DNA of 64,000 nucleotides from Xanthomonas campestris pv. badrii (GCF_012848175.1 NZ_CP051651.1:1550001-1614000); one strand, 5' to 3'; positions 1 through 10,807 are shown, counted from the stretch's first letter. Numbers and translations are program-made. Notes: a model not told the origin generated them from the letters alone.

Positions 1-4
1 TTGC

Positions 5-973
5 CTAGAACCACTTCTTCAGGTCCATCCCCGCATACAGCGAGGCGACCTGATCGGCGTAGCCATTGAACGGCTTGGTCGCAATCCGCTCGGCAAACAG
101 CTTGCTGGCGGTGCCGGCGATGCGGCGCTCGGTCTTCTGGCTCCAGCGCGGGTGATCCACGGCCGGGTTGACGTTGGAAAAGAACCCATATTCAGACGGC
201 TGCAGATCGTGCCAGGCGGTTTCGGGCATCGTCTCGACGAAGCGGATTTCCACGATCGACTTGATGCTCTTGAAGCCGTATTTCCACGGCACCACCAACC
301 GCAGCGGCGCACCGTTCTGCTGCGGCAGCGGCTTGCCGTACAGGCCGGTGGCCAACAGGGTCAGCGGATGCATCGCCTCGTCGATCCGCAGGCCTTCGCG
401 ATACGGCCAGTTGATCGAACGGTAGCGCACGCCCGGCATCTGCTGCGGGTCGGCCAGCGTGGTGAAGGCCACGTACTTGGCCTTGGAGGTCGGCGCAAAA
501 CGCTTGAGCACCTCGCCCAGCGGCACGCCCGTCCACGGGATCACCATCGACCAGCCTTCCACGCAGCGCAGCCGGTAGATGCGCTCTTCCGACGCGATGC
601 CCTTGAGCAGCTCATCCAGCGACAGGCTGCCGGGCTTTTCGCATTCGCCGCCCACCTTCACCGACCACGGCGACAGCTTGAGCGTCTTGGCCGCCTTCGA
701 CGGGTCGGTCTTGTCGGTGCCGAACTCGTAGAAGTTGTTGTAGCTGGTGATGTCCTCCAGCTTGGTCAGTTCTTCGGCGGTGCGGAAGCCGCTGCGCGCC
801 TGCGCCGGGGTCACCACGGTCTTGGGTGGCGGCGGCGGGTCGGCTTCTGCGCAACCGGCCACGCCGATTGCCGGGGTCAATGCCAACAGCTGCAGCAGCC
901 GACGCCGCTCGCGGTAAACGGACTCATCGGTGATCTGGCTGGCGGGCAGTTTGAAGGCATCGCGAAACGACAT
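5..973 (-). CDS. msrP: Protein-methionine-sulfoxide reductase catalytic subunit MsrP (YedY family)
   Basis: MsrP is a periplasmic molybdopterin enzyme that reduces methionine sulfoxide in envelope proteins, fed with electrons by the haem membrane protein MsrQ. The translated protein is 322 residues. A twin-arginine region ([10 protein letters not shown], about 21-30) marks Tat export, and the oxidoreductase fold follows. The Mo-ligand cysteine is seen as RCVEGWS near residue 137. I chose the start at 973 because GGAG lies about 8 bases upstream; an in-frame upstream ATG lacks this support. The Tat segment ends in VAGC, which also fits a lipobox, so it may be a Tat lipoprotein. msrQ would be expected just beyond the left window edge. 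The MsrP assignment is secure. Confidence 0.93.
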   Translation of the reverse strand: MSFRDAFKLPASQITDESVYRERRRLLQLLALTPAIGVAGCAEADPPPPPKTVVTPAQARSGFRTAEELTKLEDITSYNNFYEFGTDKTDPSKAAKTLKLSPWSVKVGGECEKPGSLSLDELLKGIASEERIYRLRCVEGWSMVIPWTGVPLGEVLKRFAPTSKAKYVAFTTLADPQQMPGVRYRSINWPYREGLRIDEAMHPLTLLATGLYGKPLPQQNGAPLRLVVPWKYGFKSIKSIVEIRFVETMPETAWHDLQPSEYGFFSNVNPAVDHPRWSQKTERRIAGTASKLFAERIATKPFNGYADQVASLYAGMDLKKWF

Positions 974-1148
974 GGCAGGCTCCGGCAGTGGCTGCAGCGT
1001 GAGAGTAACCAACCGGGACAAAAGTTCGCTCCGGTGCACCACCACGTTACGTCACGCTCAGTCAAAAGGATGCAGCTGCAACTTTTTTGCCCGCTGCCAA
1101 CCCCGATGCGCTGCGGCATACTAGAAGGCTAGCTCGACAAGGTGTGCC

Positions 1149-2234
1149 ATGACTCGCGCGTTCAATTTCAGTGCCGGCCCTGCGACATTGCCGGAATCGG
1201 TCCTGCGCCAGGCGCAGGCGGAGATGGTCGAGTGGAATGGCGTGGGCGCCTCGATCGTGGAAATCAGCCACCGCAGCGCCGATTTCATGGCTGTGGCCGC
1301 TGCCGCCGAAGCCGATGTGCGCAGTTTGTTGTCGATTCCCGACGACTACGCAGTGCTGTTCACCGCCGGTGGCGCCACCACCATCCAGGCGCTGCTGCCG
1401 CTGAACTTCGCCGCGCCGGGCCAGGCTGCCGACTACGTGATCAGCGGGCACTGGGGCAAGACTGCGATCAAGCAGGCGGCGCCGTACGTGGATGCGCGCA
1501 TCGCCGCCGATGCGCAGGCCGACGGCTTCATCGACATCCCGCCGGTGGCCAGCTGGACCCTGTCGCCGCATTCGGCCTATGTGCACATCACCGCCAACGA
1601 GACCATCCACGGCGTCGAATTCCGCGATATTCCGGCGGTGGGGACGCTGCCGCTGTTTGCCGACTTCAGTTCCTCCATCGCCTCCGAGCCGCTGGATATC
1701 TCGCGCTACGGGCTGATCTATGCCGGTGCGCAGAAGAATCTGGGGCCGGTCGGGATCTCGGTGGTGATCGTGCGGCGCGACTTGCTGGAACGCGCCGGCC
1801 AGCCGCGCGCGGACATCTTCAACTACGCCTCGCACCTGGCGCGCGACTCGATGCTCAACACGCCGCCGACCTGGAACTGGTATCTGCTCGGGCTGACCGT
1901 AAAGTGGATGCTGGAGCAGGGCGGGGTGGAGGAATTTGCGCGGCGCAATGCGGAAAAAGCCGCGTTGGTGTACGGCGCCATCGATCGCTCCGGCGGCTTC
2001 TATCGCAACCTGGTCAAGCCGGCAGTGCGCTCGCGCATGAACATCCCGTTCTTCCTGCCCGATGAACAGCTGGATGCGCTATTTGTCAGCGAATCCAAGG
2101 CCGCCGGCCTGCTTGCATTGAAGGGCCACAAGGCGGTGGGCGGTATCCGCGCCTCGCTCTACAACGCCATGCCGGTGGCCGGTGCGCAGGCGCTGGCGAC
2201 CTTCATGCACGACTTCCAGCAGCGTCACGGCTGA
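1149..2234 (+). CDS. serC: Phosphoserine aminotransferase SerC
   Basis: A PLP-dependent class V aminotransferase that converts 3-phosphohydroxypyruvate and glutamate to phosphoserine in serine synthesis, and the analogous step in pyridoxal phosphate synthesis. The 361-residue length is normal for the family. The N-terminus FNFSAGPA and the PLP-lysine context AGAQKNLGP (Lys about 196) are family signatures. An AAGG-like ribosome site precedes the ATG. It is followed by pheA and aroA on the same strand, the usual serC-pheA-aroA order of gammaproteobacteria. The divergent neighbour is msrP. Confidence 0.97.
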   Translation: MTRAFNFSAGPATLPESVLRQAQAEMVEWNGVGASIVEISHRSADFMAVAAAAEADVRSLLSIPDDYAVLFTAGGATTIQALLPLNFAAPGQAADYVISGHWGKTAIKQAAPYVDARIAADAQADGFIDIPPVASWTLSPHSAYVHITANETIHGVEFRDIPAVGTLPLFADFSSSIASEPLDISRYGLIYAGAQKNLGPVGISVVIVRRDLLERAGQPRADIFNYASHLARDSMLNTPPTWNWYLLGLTVKWMLEQGGVEEFARRNAEKAALVYGAIDRSGGFYRNLVKPAVRSRMNIPFFLPDEQLDALFVSESKAAGLLALKGHKAVGGIRASLYNAMPVAGAQALATFMHDFQQRHG

Positions 2235-2300
2235 GCCCACTTCCATCCGCGGCGCAGGCCGCGCAGGCGCATGCGCCGTCTTTTCGAGGAACGCCCAGCG

Positions 2301-3545
2301 ATGGCATCCAGATCCAGCAAATCCACGCCCGCCGCCGGCAGCAAGCGTACACCGGCGAAAGCTGCCGGCGAGGCCGCCGCGAGCGCGCCGGTTGCCAAGC
2401 CGGCGGGCAGACACGCCAAGTCGGCAGGCAAACAGGCCAAGTCGGCCGGCAAGCCGGTCACCGCGGCACCGGTACTGGCCGATGTGCGCGCCAAGATCGA
2501 CGAGATCGATCGCAACATCCAGGCGCTGATCGCCGAGCGCGCCAACTTCGCCCATCAGGTCGGCAAGGCCAAGGGCAAACTGGCCGCGGCGGTGGACTAC
2601 TACCGCCCCGAGCGCGAAGCGCAGGTGCTGCGCATGGTGGTGGACCGCAACGAAGGCCCGCTCAGCGATGAAGTGCTGGTGCACGTGTACCGCGAAATCA
2701 TGTCCGCGTGCCTGGCCCAGCAGGAACCGTTGAAGATCGGCTACCTGGGGCCGGAAGGCACCTTCAGCCAGCAGGCGGTGCTCAAGCACTTCGGGCGCTC
2801 GGCGGTGGGCTTGCCGATGGCAACCATCGAAGAAGTGTTCCAGGAAGTGGAAGCCGGCAACGCCGATTTCGGCGTGGTGCCGGTGGAAAATTCCGGCCAG
2901 GGCACCATCCAGGTCACCCTGGACATGTTCCTGACCTCCAACCTCAAGATCTGCGGCGAAGTCGAACTACGCGTGCATCAGTACCTGCTCTCGCGCAACG
3001 GCCGGCTGGAAGATATCGAACGCATCTACGCGCATTCGCAATCCTTCGCGCAGACCGCCGGCTGGCTGCGTTCGCACCTGCCCAAGGTGGAAAAGATCGC
3101 GGTCTCCAGCAATGCCGAAGGCGCGCGCCGCGCACGCAATGCGGAAGACGCGGCAGCCATCGGCGGCGAGAGCGCCGCGCATGTGTATGGCCTGAAGAAG
3201 GTCATCATGAAGTCGATCGAGGACGACGATGACAACACCACACGCTTCCTGGTGATCGGCCGGCAGATCTTCCCTTCGTCCGGGCACGACCGCACCTCGG
3301 TGCTGGTGTTCATCCACGACAAGCCGGGCGCATTGTTCGACGTGCTCAGCCCGTTCGCGCGCCATGGCATCAGCATGAGCCGCATCGAGTCGCGGCCCTC
3401 GCACCAGGCCAAGTGGGAATACGGCTTCTTCATCGATCTGGTCGGCCATGTGGAAGACGAGGCGATGAAGCAGGCGCTGGCCGAGCTGGAAGCGCATTCG
3501 GCACAGATCAAGGTACTGGGGTCGTATCCGGTGGCCATTCCCTGA
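2301..3545 (+). CDS. pheA: Bifunctional chorismate mutase / prephenate dehydratase PheA (P-protein)
   Basis: Converts chorismate to prephenate and then to phenylpyruvate for phenylalanine synthesis. Domains in order: a low-complexity Ala/Lys/Pro-rich extension (about 1-54), chorismate mutase AroQ helices (about 55-140, DEIDRNIQ), prephenate dehydratase (starting IGYLGPEGTFS), and a C-terminal ACT domain with the phenylalanine-binding ESRPS motif. It has 414 residues, longer than the roughly 385 of the E. coli protein because of the extension. I chose ATG 2301 because GAGGA lies 10 bases upstream; an in-frame ATG at 2271 would add ten residues. Allosteric feedback by phenylalanine is expected from the ACT domain. 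Confidence 0.95.
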   Translation: MASRSSKSTPAAGSKRTPAKAAGEAAASAPVAKPAGRHAKSAGKQAKSAGKPVTAAPVLADVRAKIDEIDRNIQALIAERANFAHQVGKAKGKLAAAVDYYRPEREAQVLRMVVDRNEGPLSDEVLVHVYREIMSACLAQQEPLKIGYLGPEGTFSQQAVLKHFGRSAVGLPMATIEEVFQEVEAGNADFGVVPVENSGQGTIQVTLDMFLTSNLKICGEVELRVHQYLLSRNGRLEDIERIYAHSQSFAQTAGWLRSHLPKVEKIAVSSNAEGARRARNAEDAAAIGGESAAHVYGLKKVIMKSIEDDDDNTTRFLVIGRQIFPSSGHDRTSVLVFIHDKPGALFDVLSPFARHGISMSRIESRPSHQAKWEYGFFIDLVGHVEDEAMKQALAELEAHSAQIKVLGSYPVAIP

Positions 3546-3669
3546 GCAGGCGTGCCCGGCCCCAGCCCGGCCGCCACCGGCGCGCCGCCGCCTCGGCGTT
3601 GACGGCGCCGCCATTTCTTACCCAGCGCATCGCCCAGTACGGCGATGCCGCAGCACTCGGATCATTCGC

Positions 3670-4986
3670 ATGAGCAGCAGCACCCAGCACTGGATCGCGC
3701 AGCAAGGCAGCGCCTTGCGCGGCACCCTGGCCATTCCCGGCGACAAGTCGGTCTCGCATCGGGCGGTGATGTTCGCCGCACTCGCCGATGGCGTGTCGCA
3801 GATCGACGGCTTTCTGGAAGGCGAAGATACCCGTTCCACCGCGGCGATCTTCGCCAGGCTGGGCGTGCGCATCGAAACGCCATCGGCGTCGCGGCGCATC
3901 GTGCATGGCGTGGGCGTGGACGGGCTGCAGGCGCCCAGCGAGGCGCTGGACTGCGGCAATGCCGGCACCGGCATGCGGCTGCTGGCCGGCCTGCTGGCGG
4001 CGCAACGCTTCGACAGCGTGCTGGTGGGCGACGAATCCCTGTCCAGGCGGCCGATGCGGCGCGTGACCGGCCCGCTGGCGCACATGGGCGCGAAGATCCA
4101 GACCCAGGACGATGGCACGCCGCCGTTGCAGGTGCAGGGCGGGCAGGCACTGCACGGCATCGACTTCGTCTCGCCGGTGGCCAGTGCCCAGGTCAAATCG
4201 GCGGTGCTGCTGGCCGGTCTCTATGCGCAGGGCGAAACTGCGGTGAGCGAGCCGCATCCCACCCGCGATTACACCGAACGCATGCTGTCGGCATTTGGCG
4301 TGGAGATCGACTTTTCGCCCGGCAAGGCGCGCCTGCGGGGCGGCCAGCGCCTGCGTGCCACCGACATCGCGGTGCCGGCAGATTTTTCCTCGGCGGCATT
4401 CTTCATCGTCGCCGCCAGCATCGTTCCCGGCTCGGACGTGGTGTTGCGTGCGGTAGGCCTGAATCCACGCCGCACCGGGCTGCTGGCAGCGCTGCGCCTG
4501 ATGGGCGCGGACATCAGCGAGGAAAACCATGCCGAACATGGCGGCGAGCCGGTGGCTGACCTGCGCGTGCGGTATGCACCGCTGCGTGGCGCGCAGATTC
4601 CCGAAGCGCTGGTGCCGGACATGATCGACGAGTTTCCCGCGCTCTTCGTGGCGGCGGCTGCAGCCTCCGGACAGACCGTGGTCACTGGCGCGGCCGAACT
4701 GCGGGTCAAGGAATCGGACCGCCTGGCCGCAATGGCGACCGGACTGCGCACGCTGGGCGTGCAGGTGGACGAAACGCCCGATGGCGCCACCATCCACGGC
4801 GGGGCCATCGGCAGCGGCGTGATCGAAAGTCATGGCGACCACCGCATTGCGATGGCATTTGCCATCGCCGGGCAGCTGTCTACCGGCAAGGTGCAGATCA
4901 ACGATGTGGCGAACGTGGCCACCTCGTTTCCGGATTTCGACACCCTGGCGCAGGGCGCCGGCTTCGGCCTCAGCGCTGCGCGCTGA
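3670..4986 (+). CDS. aroA: 3-phosphoshikimate 1-carboxyvinyltransferase (EPSP synthase) AroA
   Basis: Transfers the enolpyruvyl group of PEP to shikimate-3-phosphate, the sixth step of the shikimate pathway. The protein is 438 residues. The motif GDKSVSHR (Lys about 26), LDCGNAGTGMRL and VKESDRL mark the active site. The glycine-rich LDCGNAGT form (NAGT, with Gly then Thr) is the usual enzyme core; no residue looks missing. A gap of 124 bases follows pheA. The 3' end overlaps the convergent tonB-like gene by 17 bases. Confidence 0.96.
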   Translation: MSSSTQHWIAQQGSALRGTLAIPGDKSVSHRAVMFAALADGVSQIDGFLEGEDTRSTAAIFARLGVRIETPSASRRIVHGVGVDGLQAPSEALDCGNAGTGMRLLAGLLAAQRFDSVLVGDESLSRRPMRRVTGPLAHMGAKIQTQDDGTPPLQVQGGQALHGIDFVSPVASAQVKSAVLLAGLYAQGETAVSEPHPTRDYTERMLSAFGVEIDFSPGKARLRGGQRLRATDIAVPADFSSAAFFIVAASIVPGSDVVLRAVGLNPRRTGLLAALRLMGADISEENHAEHGGEPVADLRVRYAPLRGAQIPEALVPDMIDEFPALFVAAAAASGQTVVTGAAELRVKESDRLAAMATGLRTLGVQVDETPDGATIHGGAIGSGVIESHGDHRIAMAFAIAGQLSTGKVQINDVANVATSFPDFDTLAQGAGFGLSAAR

Positions 4987-5536
4987 ACTCCACCGGCACC
5001 TGCACGGTGCTGGCCACGGCATGCCCGTCGCGTGTGGCGGGCTCGAAGCGCCATTGCTGCAAGCTGCGCACCACCGCCGCATCCAGGCGGGGGTCGCTGC
5101 TACCGTCGCGCTGGACGATGCTCACCTCACGCACGTGCCCTTGCACATCCAGCTGCAGCCGCGCAGTCCGGCTGCCTTCGAGCCCGGCACGGGCCAGCTC
5201 AGCCGGGTAGGCGGGCAGGGCATTGCCTGGCAGCGGGATGGCCTCCTTGCTGCTGACCGGTGCACGCATCGGCTGATGCGCCACCATGGTCATCGCACGC
5301 GGGCCCTCGGCGCTGGGCAGGATCTGCCGGCTGGCCGCCGGAGCAGGGGCCGTGTCGGTGGCGAACGATTCGTCGCTGTGGCGCGCCCACCACCAGGTCG
5401 GGATCACCACCAGCACGGCAACCAGGGTCGCCCATAACCAGGGCGAGGCACCGTCGTTCTCGGTGTCCTGCCTGCGCGTCTTTGCAGCACCTGGCAAGGC
5501 CGGACCGTGGGTTGAAGGATTCGAGGTAATGGACAT
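4970..5536 (-). CDS. TonB-like energy transducer, C-terminal TonB domain
   Basis: A 189-residue protein with a short cytoplasmic N-terminus, one membrane segment (about 32-50, WLWATLVAVLVV), a periplasmic linker, and a C-terminal TonB-type domain (about 105-189) carrying YPAELARAGLEG and the conserved LQQWRFEPA. TonB proteins carry proton-motive energy from ExbB-ExbD to outer-membrane receptors. The linker is short and lacks the classical Pro-Lys run, so it may serve one receptor or a non-transport role. The start at 5536 is fixed by AGGAGG 6 bases upstream. No exbB or exbD is nearby. A second TonB-like gene lies just upstream on the same strand. Confidence 0.82.
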   Translation of the reverse strand: MSITSNPSTHGPALPGAAKTRRQDTENDGASPWLWATLVAVLVVIPTWWWARHSDESFATDTAPAPAASRQILPSAEGPRAMTMVAHQPMRAPVSSKEAIPLPGNALPAYPAELARAGLEGSRTARLQLDVQGHVREVSIVQRDGSSDPRLDAAVVRSLQQWRFEPATRDGHAVASTVQVPVEFSAQR

Positions 5537-5542
5537 GGCCGA

Positions 5543-5548
5543 CCTCCT
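5543..5548 (-). promoter_or_regulatory. Strong Shine-Dalgarno site of the tonB-like gene
   Basis: A perfect AGGAGG on the minus strand, six bases before the ATG at 5536. It decides this start over the longer open frame that begins near 5671. Confidence 0.8.
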
Positions 5549-5782
5549 GGCGCATCTGTGGGATGACCCGGTCAGTCTGGTCGGCATTGGCTGAGGGGCA
5601 GCTAAGGCGGGGCGGATCTGCCACACCCAGGCTATGTCGTGATTCAGCTTAGTGACGCTAACGGGCTGCAATGCGGGACGGGTGTGGATCGTCCAAGTTC
5701 ACGATTTAACAGTCTTTTATCGATTGCCGGCGCTGGACGACGGCTGGCCCCGCCAGTGCCCAGTGCGCGCTGTTAGCCCGGC

Positions 5783-6445
5783 TTACTGCGCCGGCTTGAA
5801 CTCGAAGGGGATGTCCAGGCTGCCGGCCACCGGCTGGCCGTTGCTCTGCGCCGGATGGAAGCGCCAGTGCCGCACCGCCTCCATCGCCGCGCGGTCCAGG
5901 TCGCGCGAGCCGCTGCGCTGCACCAGGGTGACCCCGCCCGGATTGCCGGCCGCGTCCACATCCACGCGCACCACCACGTCGCCAGCGTCGCCGCGGCGCA
6001 GGGCCGCCGAGGGGTAGCGCGGCGGCGGCATCTGGCCCTGCATCGGAACCGGGCGGTTGCCGCCGGCCATCGGTGCAGAAGGCGCTGCCGCGCCCGGCGC
6101 TCCGGGAGCAGCGTCTTCAGGCAAGGGGGTAGGTGCTGGCGGGGGCGTTGGCGCGGTTTCCACCAGGGTGGGGGTGTCTTCCTGCGGCTTGGCCTGCGGC
6201 ATGTCGCTGGCGCTGTCCTGCGCCGGCAGTGGTGCAGGCAGCGGCTGCAGCGTGTCCTCCGTGGCGGTCGCGTTGGCGCTGGCCTGGGTGGGCGAGGGCT
6301 TGTAGAAGTCGTCCTTGCGGCCGGTGGCCCAGACCAGCAGGAACAGCAGCAGGCCGGCGCCGAAGGCAATGCCGGCAATTTTCAGGGTGTGGCGGGGTAG
6401 GCGCAGGACGATCTGGCGATCTGACGCAGGGCGGGGCGCGGGCAT
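5783..6445 (-). CDS. TonB-like energy transducer with Pro/Ala-rich linker
   Basis: A 220-residue protein with a basic cytoplasmic N-terminus, a membrane segment at about 22-41 (IAGIAFGAGLLLFLLVW), a long Pro/Ala-rich periplasmic linker (about 50-140), and a C-terminal TonB domain with PPPRYPSAALRRG and VRHWRFHPA. It is a paralogue of the neighbouring 189-residue protein: both end in the same RxxxWRF core and VPVEF/IPFEF-type strand. The start at 6445 has a CAGGTGA ribosome site. 246 bases separate the two genes, which could be cotranscribed. The specific receptor partner cannot be read from the sequence. Confidence 0.84.
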   Translation of the reverse strand: MPAPRPASDRQIVLRLPRHTLKIAGIAFGAGLLLFLLVWATGRKDDFYKPSPTQASANATATEDTLQPLPAPLPAQDSASDMPQAKPQEDTPTLVETAPTPPPAPTPLPEDAAPGAPGAAAPSAPMAGGNRPVPMQGQMPPPRYPSAALRRGDAGDVVVRVDVDAAGNPGGVTLVQRSGSRDLDRAAMEAVRHWRFHPAQSNGQPVAGSLDIPFEFKPAQ

Positions 6446-6447
6446 AG

Positions 6448-7836
<1,389 letters not shown>

Positions 7837-8347
7837 TGCCACTCGCATCGGGGCTGGTGCGCTGCGCACGGCTCCGATGCGCGGCAACGGGTCTGCGTGA
7901 CGTCGATACCGTTACGCACGGCCGATCCGCAGCCCGGTTGGTGCTGGCTGCTGCGCAGCAGGCGGCAGCTGGCCACCATCAGCAGCATCACAGAACGACG
8001 AACAAGAGGGGCCTGCGAAGGCCCCTCTTTGTTTGCCTTGCGATGCGCACGCGCGCGATCGAAGGTGTTGGTGCAGGCGCCAACCAGGATCTCGCATGCC
8101 CACAGCGGGATGCCTAGATACGCTGGCAGCGGAGCCGCAGACACGAGCCATGCACATCCCGCATGACGCGATGTGCTGCGACGCGTGCTGTGAAACTGCG
8201 CGCTCAAGAGCGGCTGATACCACTTGGCGAGCAATCGTCAGACGGGTGCAGACGGTGCGGCCAGCACCGGAATCTGCACGCAGTCCATGCCGATTCCGGG
8301 CACTGGCCGCGCCCGCCTGGCGGTGCGCAGTCGTCCGGCGACCCGCT
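7837..8347. other. Intergenic region between serS and azoR
   Basis: 511 bases between convergent genes. The only clear element is a perfect hairpin terminator at 8004-8029. The open frames here are short, lack ribosome sites, and have no recognisable product. The 310 bases beyond the terminator show nothing I can name. Confidence 0.6.
8004..8029 (+). terminator. Rho-independent terminator downstream of serS
   Basis: A perfect 11-bp stem (AAGAGGGGCCT) with a GCGA loop, followed by TGTTTG. The outer bases extend the pairing, so it could also stop transcripts from the other side. Confidence 0.85.
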
Positions 8348-8926
8348 CTAGGCCGCCACTTCTTCCGGCTGCTGCAGCGATGCCAGGGCCTGGGCAAGCG
8401 CGTCGCTGCGATGCTGCGGCGAAAAGGCAACCCCTTCCGCACGCACGAAGCTCACCTCGTCGATGCCGAGGAAGCCGAACACCTGGCGCAGGTACGGTTC
8501 CTGGAAATCGGTGCCCGTCTCCGGATAGATGCCGCCACGCGCACTGGCGATGATGACGCGCTTGCCGCCGGCCAAGCCCTCCGGCCCCGTGGCGGTATAG
8601 CGGAACGTGCGCCCGGCCACCGCGATCCGGTCGATCCACGCCTTCAGCGTGGACGGAATGCTCAGGTTGTACATCGGCGCACCGATCACCACGATATCGG
8701 CATCCAGAAACTGCTGCATCACCTGCTCGGCGTCGGCTGCCTCGGCCGCATCGGCCTGCGCCAGCGACTGGCCGGTGAGATGGGGGATCGGGTCCTGGTC
8801 CAGGTCGCGGTAGCTCACCTGCAGGTCCGGGTGAAGCAGGCGCTGCTGCGCCACCACGGCAGCACTGAGTTCGCGGCTGATGGAATTGGCGCCCAGGGCG
8901 CTGGAATCGAGATGGAGCAGCTTCAT
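8348..8926 (-). CDS. azoR: FMN-dependent NADH-azoreductase / quinone reductase AzoR (AcpD)
   Basis: A 192-residue flavodoxin-like protein. The N-terminus MKLLHLDSSALG with SISRELS binds the FMN phosphate; the APMYNLSIPSTLKAWIDR segment and the SARGGIYP segment complete the flavin site, all diagnostic of AzoR. It reduces quinones and azo compounds with NADH, probably to limit quinone or thiol stress. It is divergently transcribed from a LysR regulator across 80 bases, which suggests regulation by that protein. Older annotations call this family 'acyl carrier protein phosphodiesterase', which is incorrect. Confidence 0.93.
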   Translation of the reverse strand: MKLLHLDSSALGANSISRELSAAVVAQQRLLHPDLQVSYRDLDQDPIPHLTGQSLAQADAAEAADAEQVMQQFLDADIVVIGAPMYNLSIPSTLKAWIDRIAVAGRTFRYTATGPEGLAGGKRVIIASARGGIYPETGTDFQEPYLRQVFGFLGIDEVSFVRAEGVAFSPQHRSDALAQALASLQQPEEVAA

Positions 8927-9006
8927 GGCAAGAACCTGATGGCATGCGGCAGCGCCGCGGAGGGATGCAGCCTAGGTCGTTGCTCTGTTGGGATAAAGGT
9001 GGTTAA

Positions 9007-10044
9007 ATGTCACTTATCGTTCTATCCATGGATACCTGCGCCATGCACGACCTGAATGACCTGTACTACTTCGCGATGGTGGTGGACCACGGCGGCTTCG
9101 CCGCAGCCGAGCGCGCGCTCGGCATCCCCAAATCGCGCCTGAGCCGGCGCATCAGCCAGCTCGAAACCGACCTGGGCGTGCGCCTGCTGCAGCGCTCCAC
9201 GCGCCGTTTCGCGGTCACCGACGTGGGCACCAGCGTGCACCGCCATGCCCAGACCATGTTGGCCGAGGCCCAGGCCGCGCGCGAGGTGGTGGATCGTCTC
9301 AGCGCCGAGCCGCGCGGTCTTGTACGTGTGAGCGTTCCTGTCTCGCTCGCGCAGATCCAGTTGCCCAAGCTGCTGCCGGAATTCCTGGCCAAGTACCCCA
9401 AGGTGCGGCTGCAGCTCAACATCAGCAACCGCCGCGTCGACGTCATCAATGAAGGCTACGACATCGCCCTGCGGGTACGCTCGCGCCTGGACGACGACGG
9501 CAGCCTGGTGATGCGCAGCTTCGGCCAGGTGCAGGAATTGCTGGTGGCCAGCCCCAAATACCTGGACCGCGCCGGCCGTCCCAAGGATCCCAGCGAGCTC
9601 GCCAACCACACCACCATGAGCACCAGCGAAGACGAGGCCCATCAGCGCTGGGAACTGCACGGCCCCAACGGCGAAATGCGCCGCGTGGACCTGCAGCCGC
9701 GCCTGGCCGGATTCGATTTCCCGCTGCTGCAATCGATGGCGCGCGATGGCTTCGGCATCACCATGTTGCCGGAAACCGTCTGCGCCGAAGCGGTGCGCAG
9801 CGGCGAACTGGAAGTGGTGCTGCCGCACTGGTCGCTGCCGCAAGGCATCTGCCACGCCGTGTTTGCCTCGCGTCGCGGCCTGCTGCCGGCCGTGCGGGTG
9901 TTCATCGACTTCCTGGCCGAACACCTGCCGCAGGAAATCGAACGCTCGCGCCTGGACTGCGGCGGCAACTGCGCCGAACTGGCCGAGAAGCTCAAGCGTG
10001 CCACCGGCACGGCGGCGCGCCTGGCGGTAGCCGAGGCAGGCTGA
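9007..10044 (+). CDS. LysR-family transcriptional regulator
   Basis: An N-terminal winged helix-turn-helix (first helix DLNDLYYFAMVVDHGGF, then RALGIPKSRLSRRISQLE) and a LysR substrate-binding domain (about 100-310). It is of the CrgA/PecT-like subgroup in which the ligand domain starts GLVRVSVPVSLAQ. ATG 9007 has an AAAGGTGG ribosome site; in-frame ATGs at 9028 and 9043 give starts closer to the family consensus but lack one, so the true start is open. It probably controls the divergent azoR through the 80-base shared region. The inducer is unknown. Confidence 0.9.
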   Translation: MSLIVLSMDTCAMHDLNDLYYFAMVVDHGGFAAAERALGIPKSRLSRRISQLETDLGVRLLQRSTRRFAVTDVGTSVHRHAQTMLAEAQAAREVVDRLSAEPRGLVRVSVPVSLAQIQLPKLLPEFLAKYPKVRLQLNISNRRVDVINEGYDIALRVRSRLDDDGSLVMRSFGQVQELLVASPKYLDRAGRPKDPSELANHTTMSTSEDEAHQRWELHGPNGEMRRVDLQPRLAGFDFPLLQSMARDGFGITMLPETVCAEAVRSGELEVVLPHWSLPQGICHAVFASRRGLLPAVRVFIDFLAEHLPQEIERSRLDCGGNCAELAEKLKRATGTAARLAVAEAG

Positions 10045-10424
10045 GCAATCGTTGCCGAAGCCGGCTGAGCGCTGTGTTCGGCTACTGCGCTGGCTGCCCG
10101 GTTGCTTGGCAGGCTGCGAGCTGCTCGGCAGTCAGTTCGCTACAGACGTCCGGCAGGCTACGTCCATGCTTGGGTGCATCCCGCCGACCACCACCTGTAG
10201 CGGCCGGCCACGCGTAGCGCCGCACTACGCTGCGCCAGCCACAAGCCAGTGGTGCCACCAAGCAAAACGCGCCCGGGCATGCGAGAATGCGCACCCGGGA
10301 GCACTCCTGGGAATGGCGGTGGCCCTGCACAAGATGCCCGTGCGGCCACCATCAGGCGTCACCCGCGCAACGCGGGCCGCCAGCGTGACAACCGATGCCT
10401 TCGGCGGTCATGCGCAGCAGCATC
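10045..10424. other. Region between the LysR gene and tRNA-Ser
   Basis: 380 bases without a convincing gene. A minus-strand frame at 10082-10330 (82 codons) ends in a coding-looking tail, CSELTAEQLAACQATG, but has no ribosome site or recognisable family; it may be the remains of a gene. The tRNA promoter must lie in the last 60 bases; I cannot pick it out with confidence. Confidence 0.4.
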
Positions 10425-10514
10425 GGAGAGATGGCCGAGCGGTTTAAGGCACCGGTCTTGAAAACCGGCGAAGGGTCAAACCTTCCGTGGGTTCGAATCC
10501 CACTCTCTCCGCCA
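10425..10514 (+). tRNA. tRNA-Ser (anticodon TGA)
   Basis: A 90-base class II tRNA. The acceptor arms GGAGAG and CTCTCC pair, the discriminator is G and CCA is encoded (10512-10514). The D arm holds GGCCGAGCGGTTTAAGGC and the anticodon stem CCGGT/ACCGG encloses CTTGAAA with anticodon TGA at 10459-10461. The long variable arm (about GCGAAGGGTCAAACCTTCCGT) is typical of serine tRNAs. The T arm contains GGTTCGAATCC. It reads UCA and other UCN codons. Confidence 0.97.
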
Positions 10515-10807
10515 CATGCCGCTGGAAATTACTGAGGCGATGGCCTTGTTTGAAGGCCAGCCGATTCGTCCCATCTTCTATCCCATGCTCTGCGTCGCAG
10601 TTTCTTCAATGGGCTATGTGGGTCACGACAATGATAGCGAGCACAGCTTGTTCTGCAATCCAAGGAACTCGGGACCACATTTGTGCCTAGATGTGACCTC
10701 TCAGTAGGTTGTTAACCATCTTGGCCCACTGCATTTTGTTATTATTGCGTGAGATGTCGGGGTGCGGCCCCATGCCGCGTTGGATGCAACTGGAACAGGG
10801 GAAAGGA
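10515..10807. other. A/T-richer region downstream of tRNA-Ser
   Basis: 293 bases that are visibly richer in A/T than the flanks. A 63-codon frame begins two bases after the tRNA (10516-10707), but it has no ribosome site and no known relatives that I recognise. The composition shift at a tRNA 3' end fits old foreign DNA; I found no repeated copy of the tRNA end that would mark an attachment site. Confidence 0.4.

Noticed and set aside
9068..9108. TTCGC pair resembling a plant-inducible promoter (PIP) box
   Set aside because: The spacing is about 22 bases instead of 15 and it lies inside the LysR coding region; other TTCGC pairs that I checked also had wrong spacing.
10516..10707. 63-codon frame directly after tRNA-Ser
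   Set aside because: No ribosome site, no recognisable family, and it begins two bases from a mature tRNA end.
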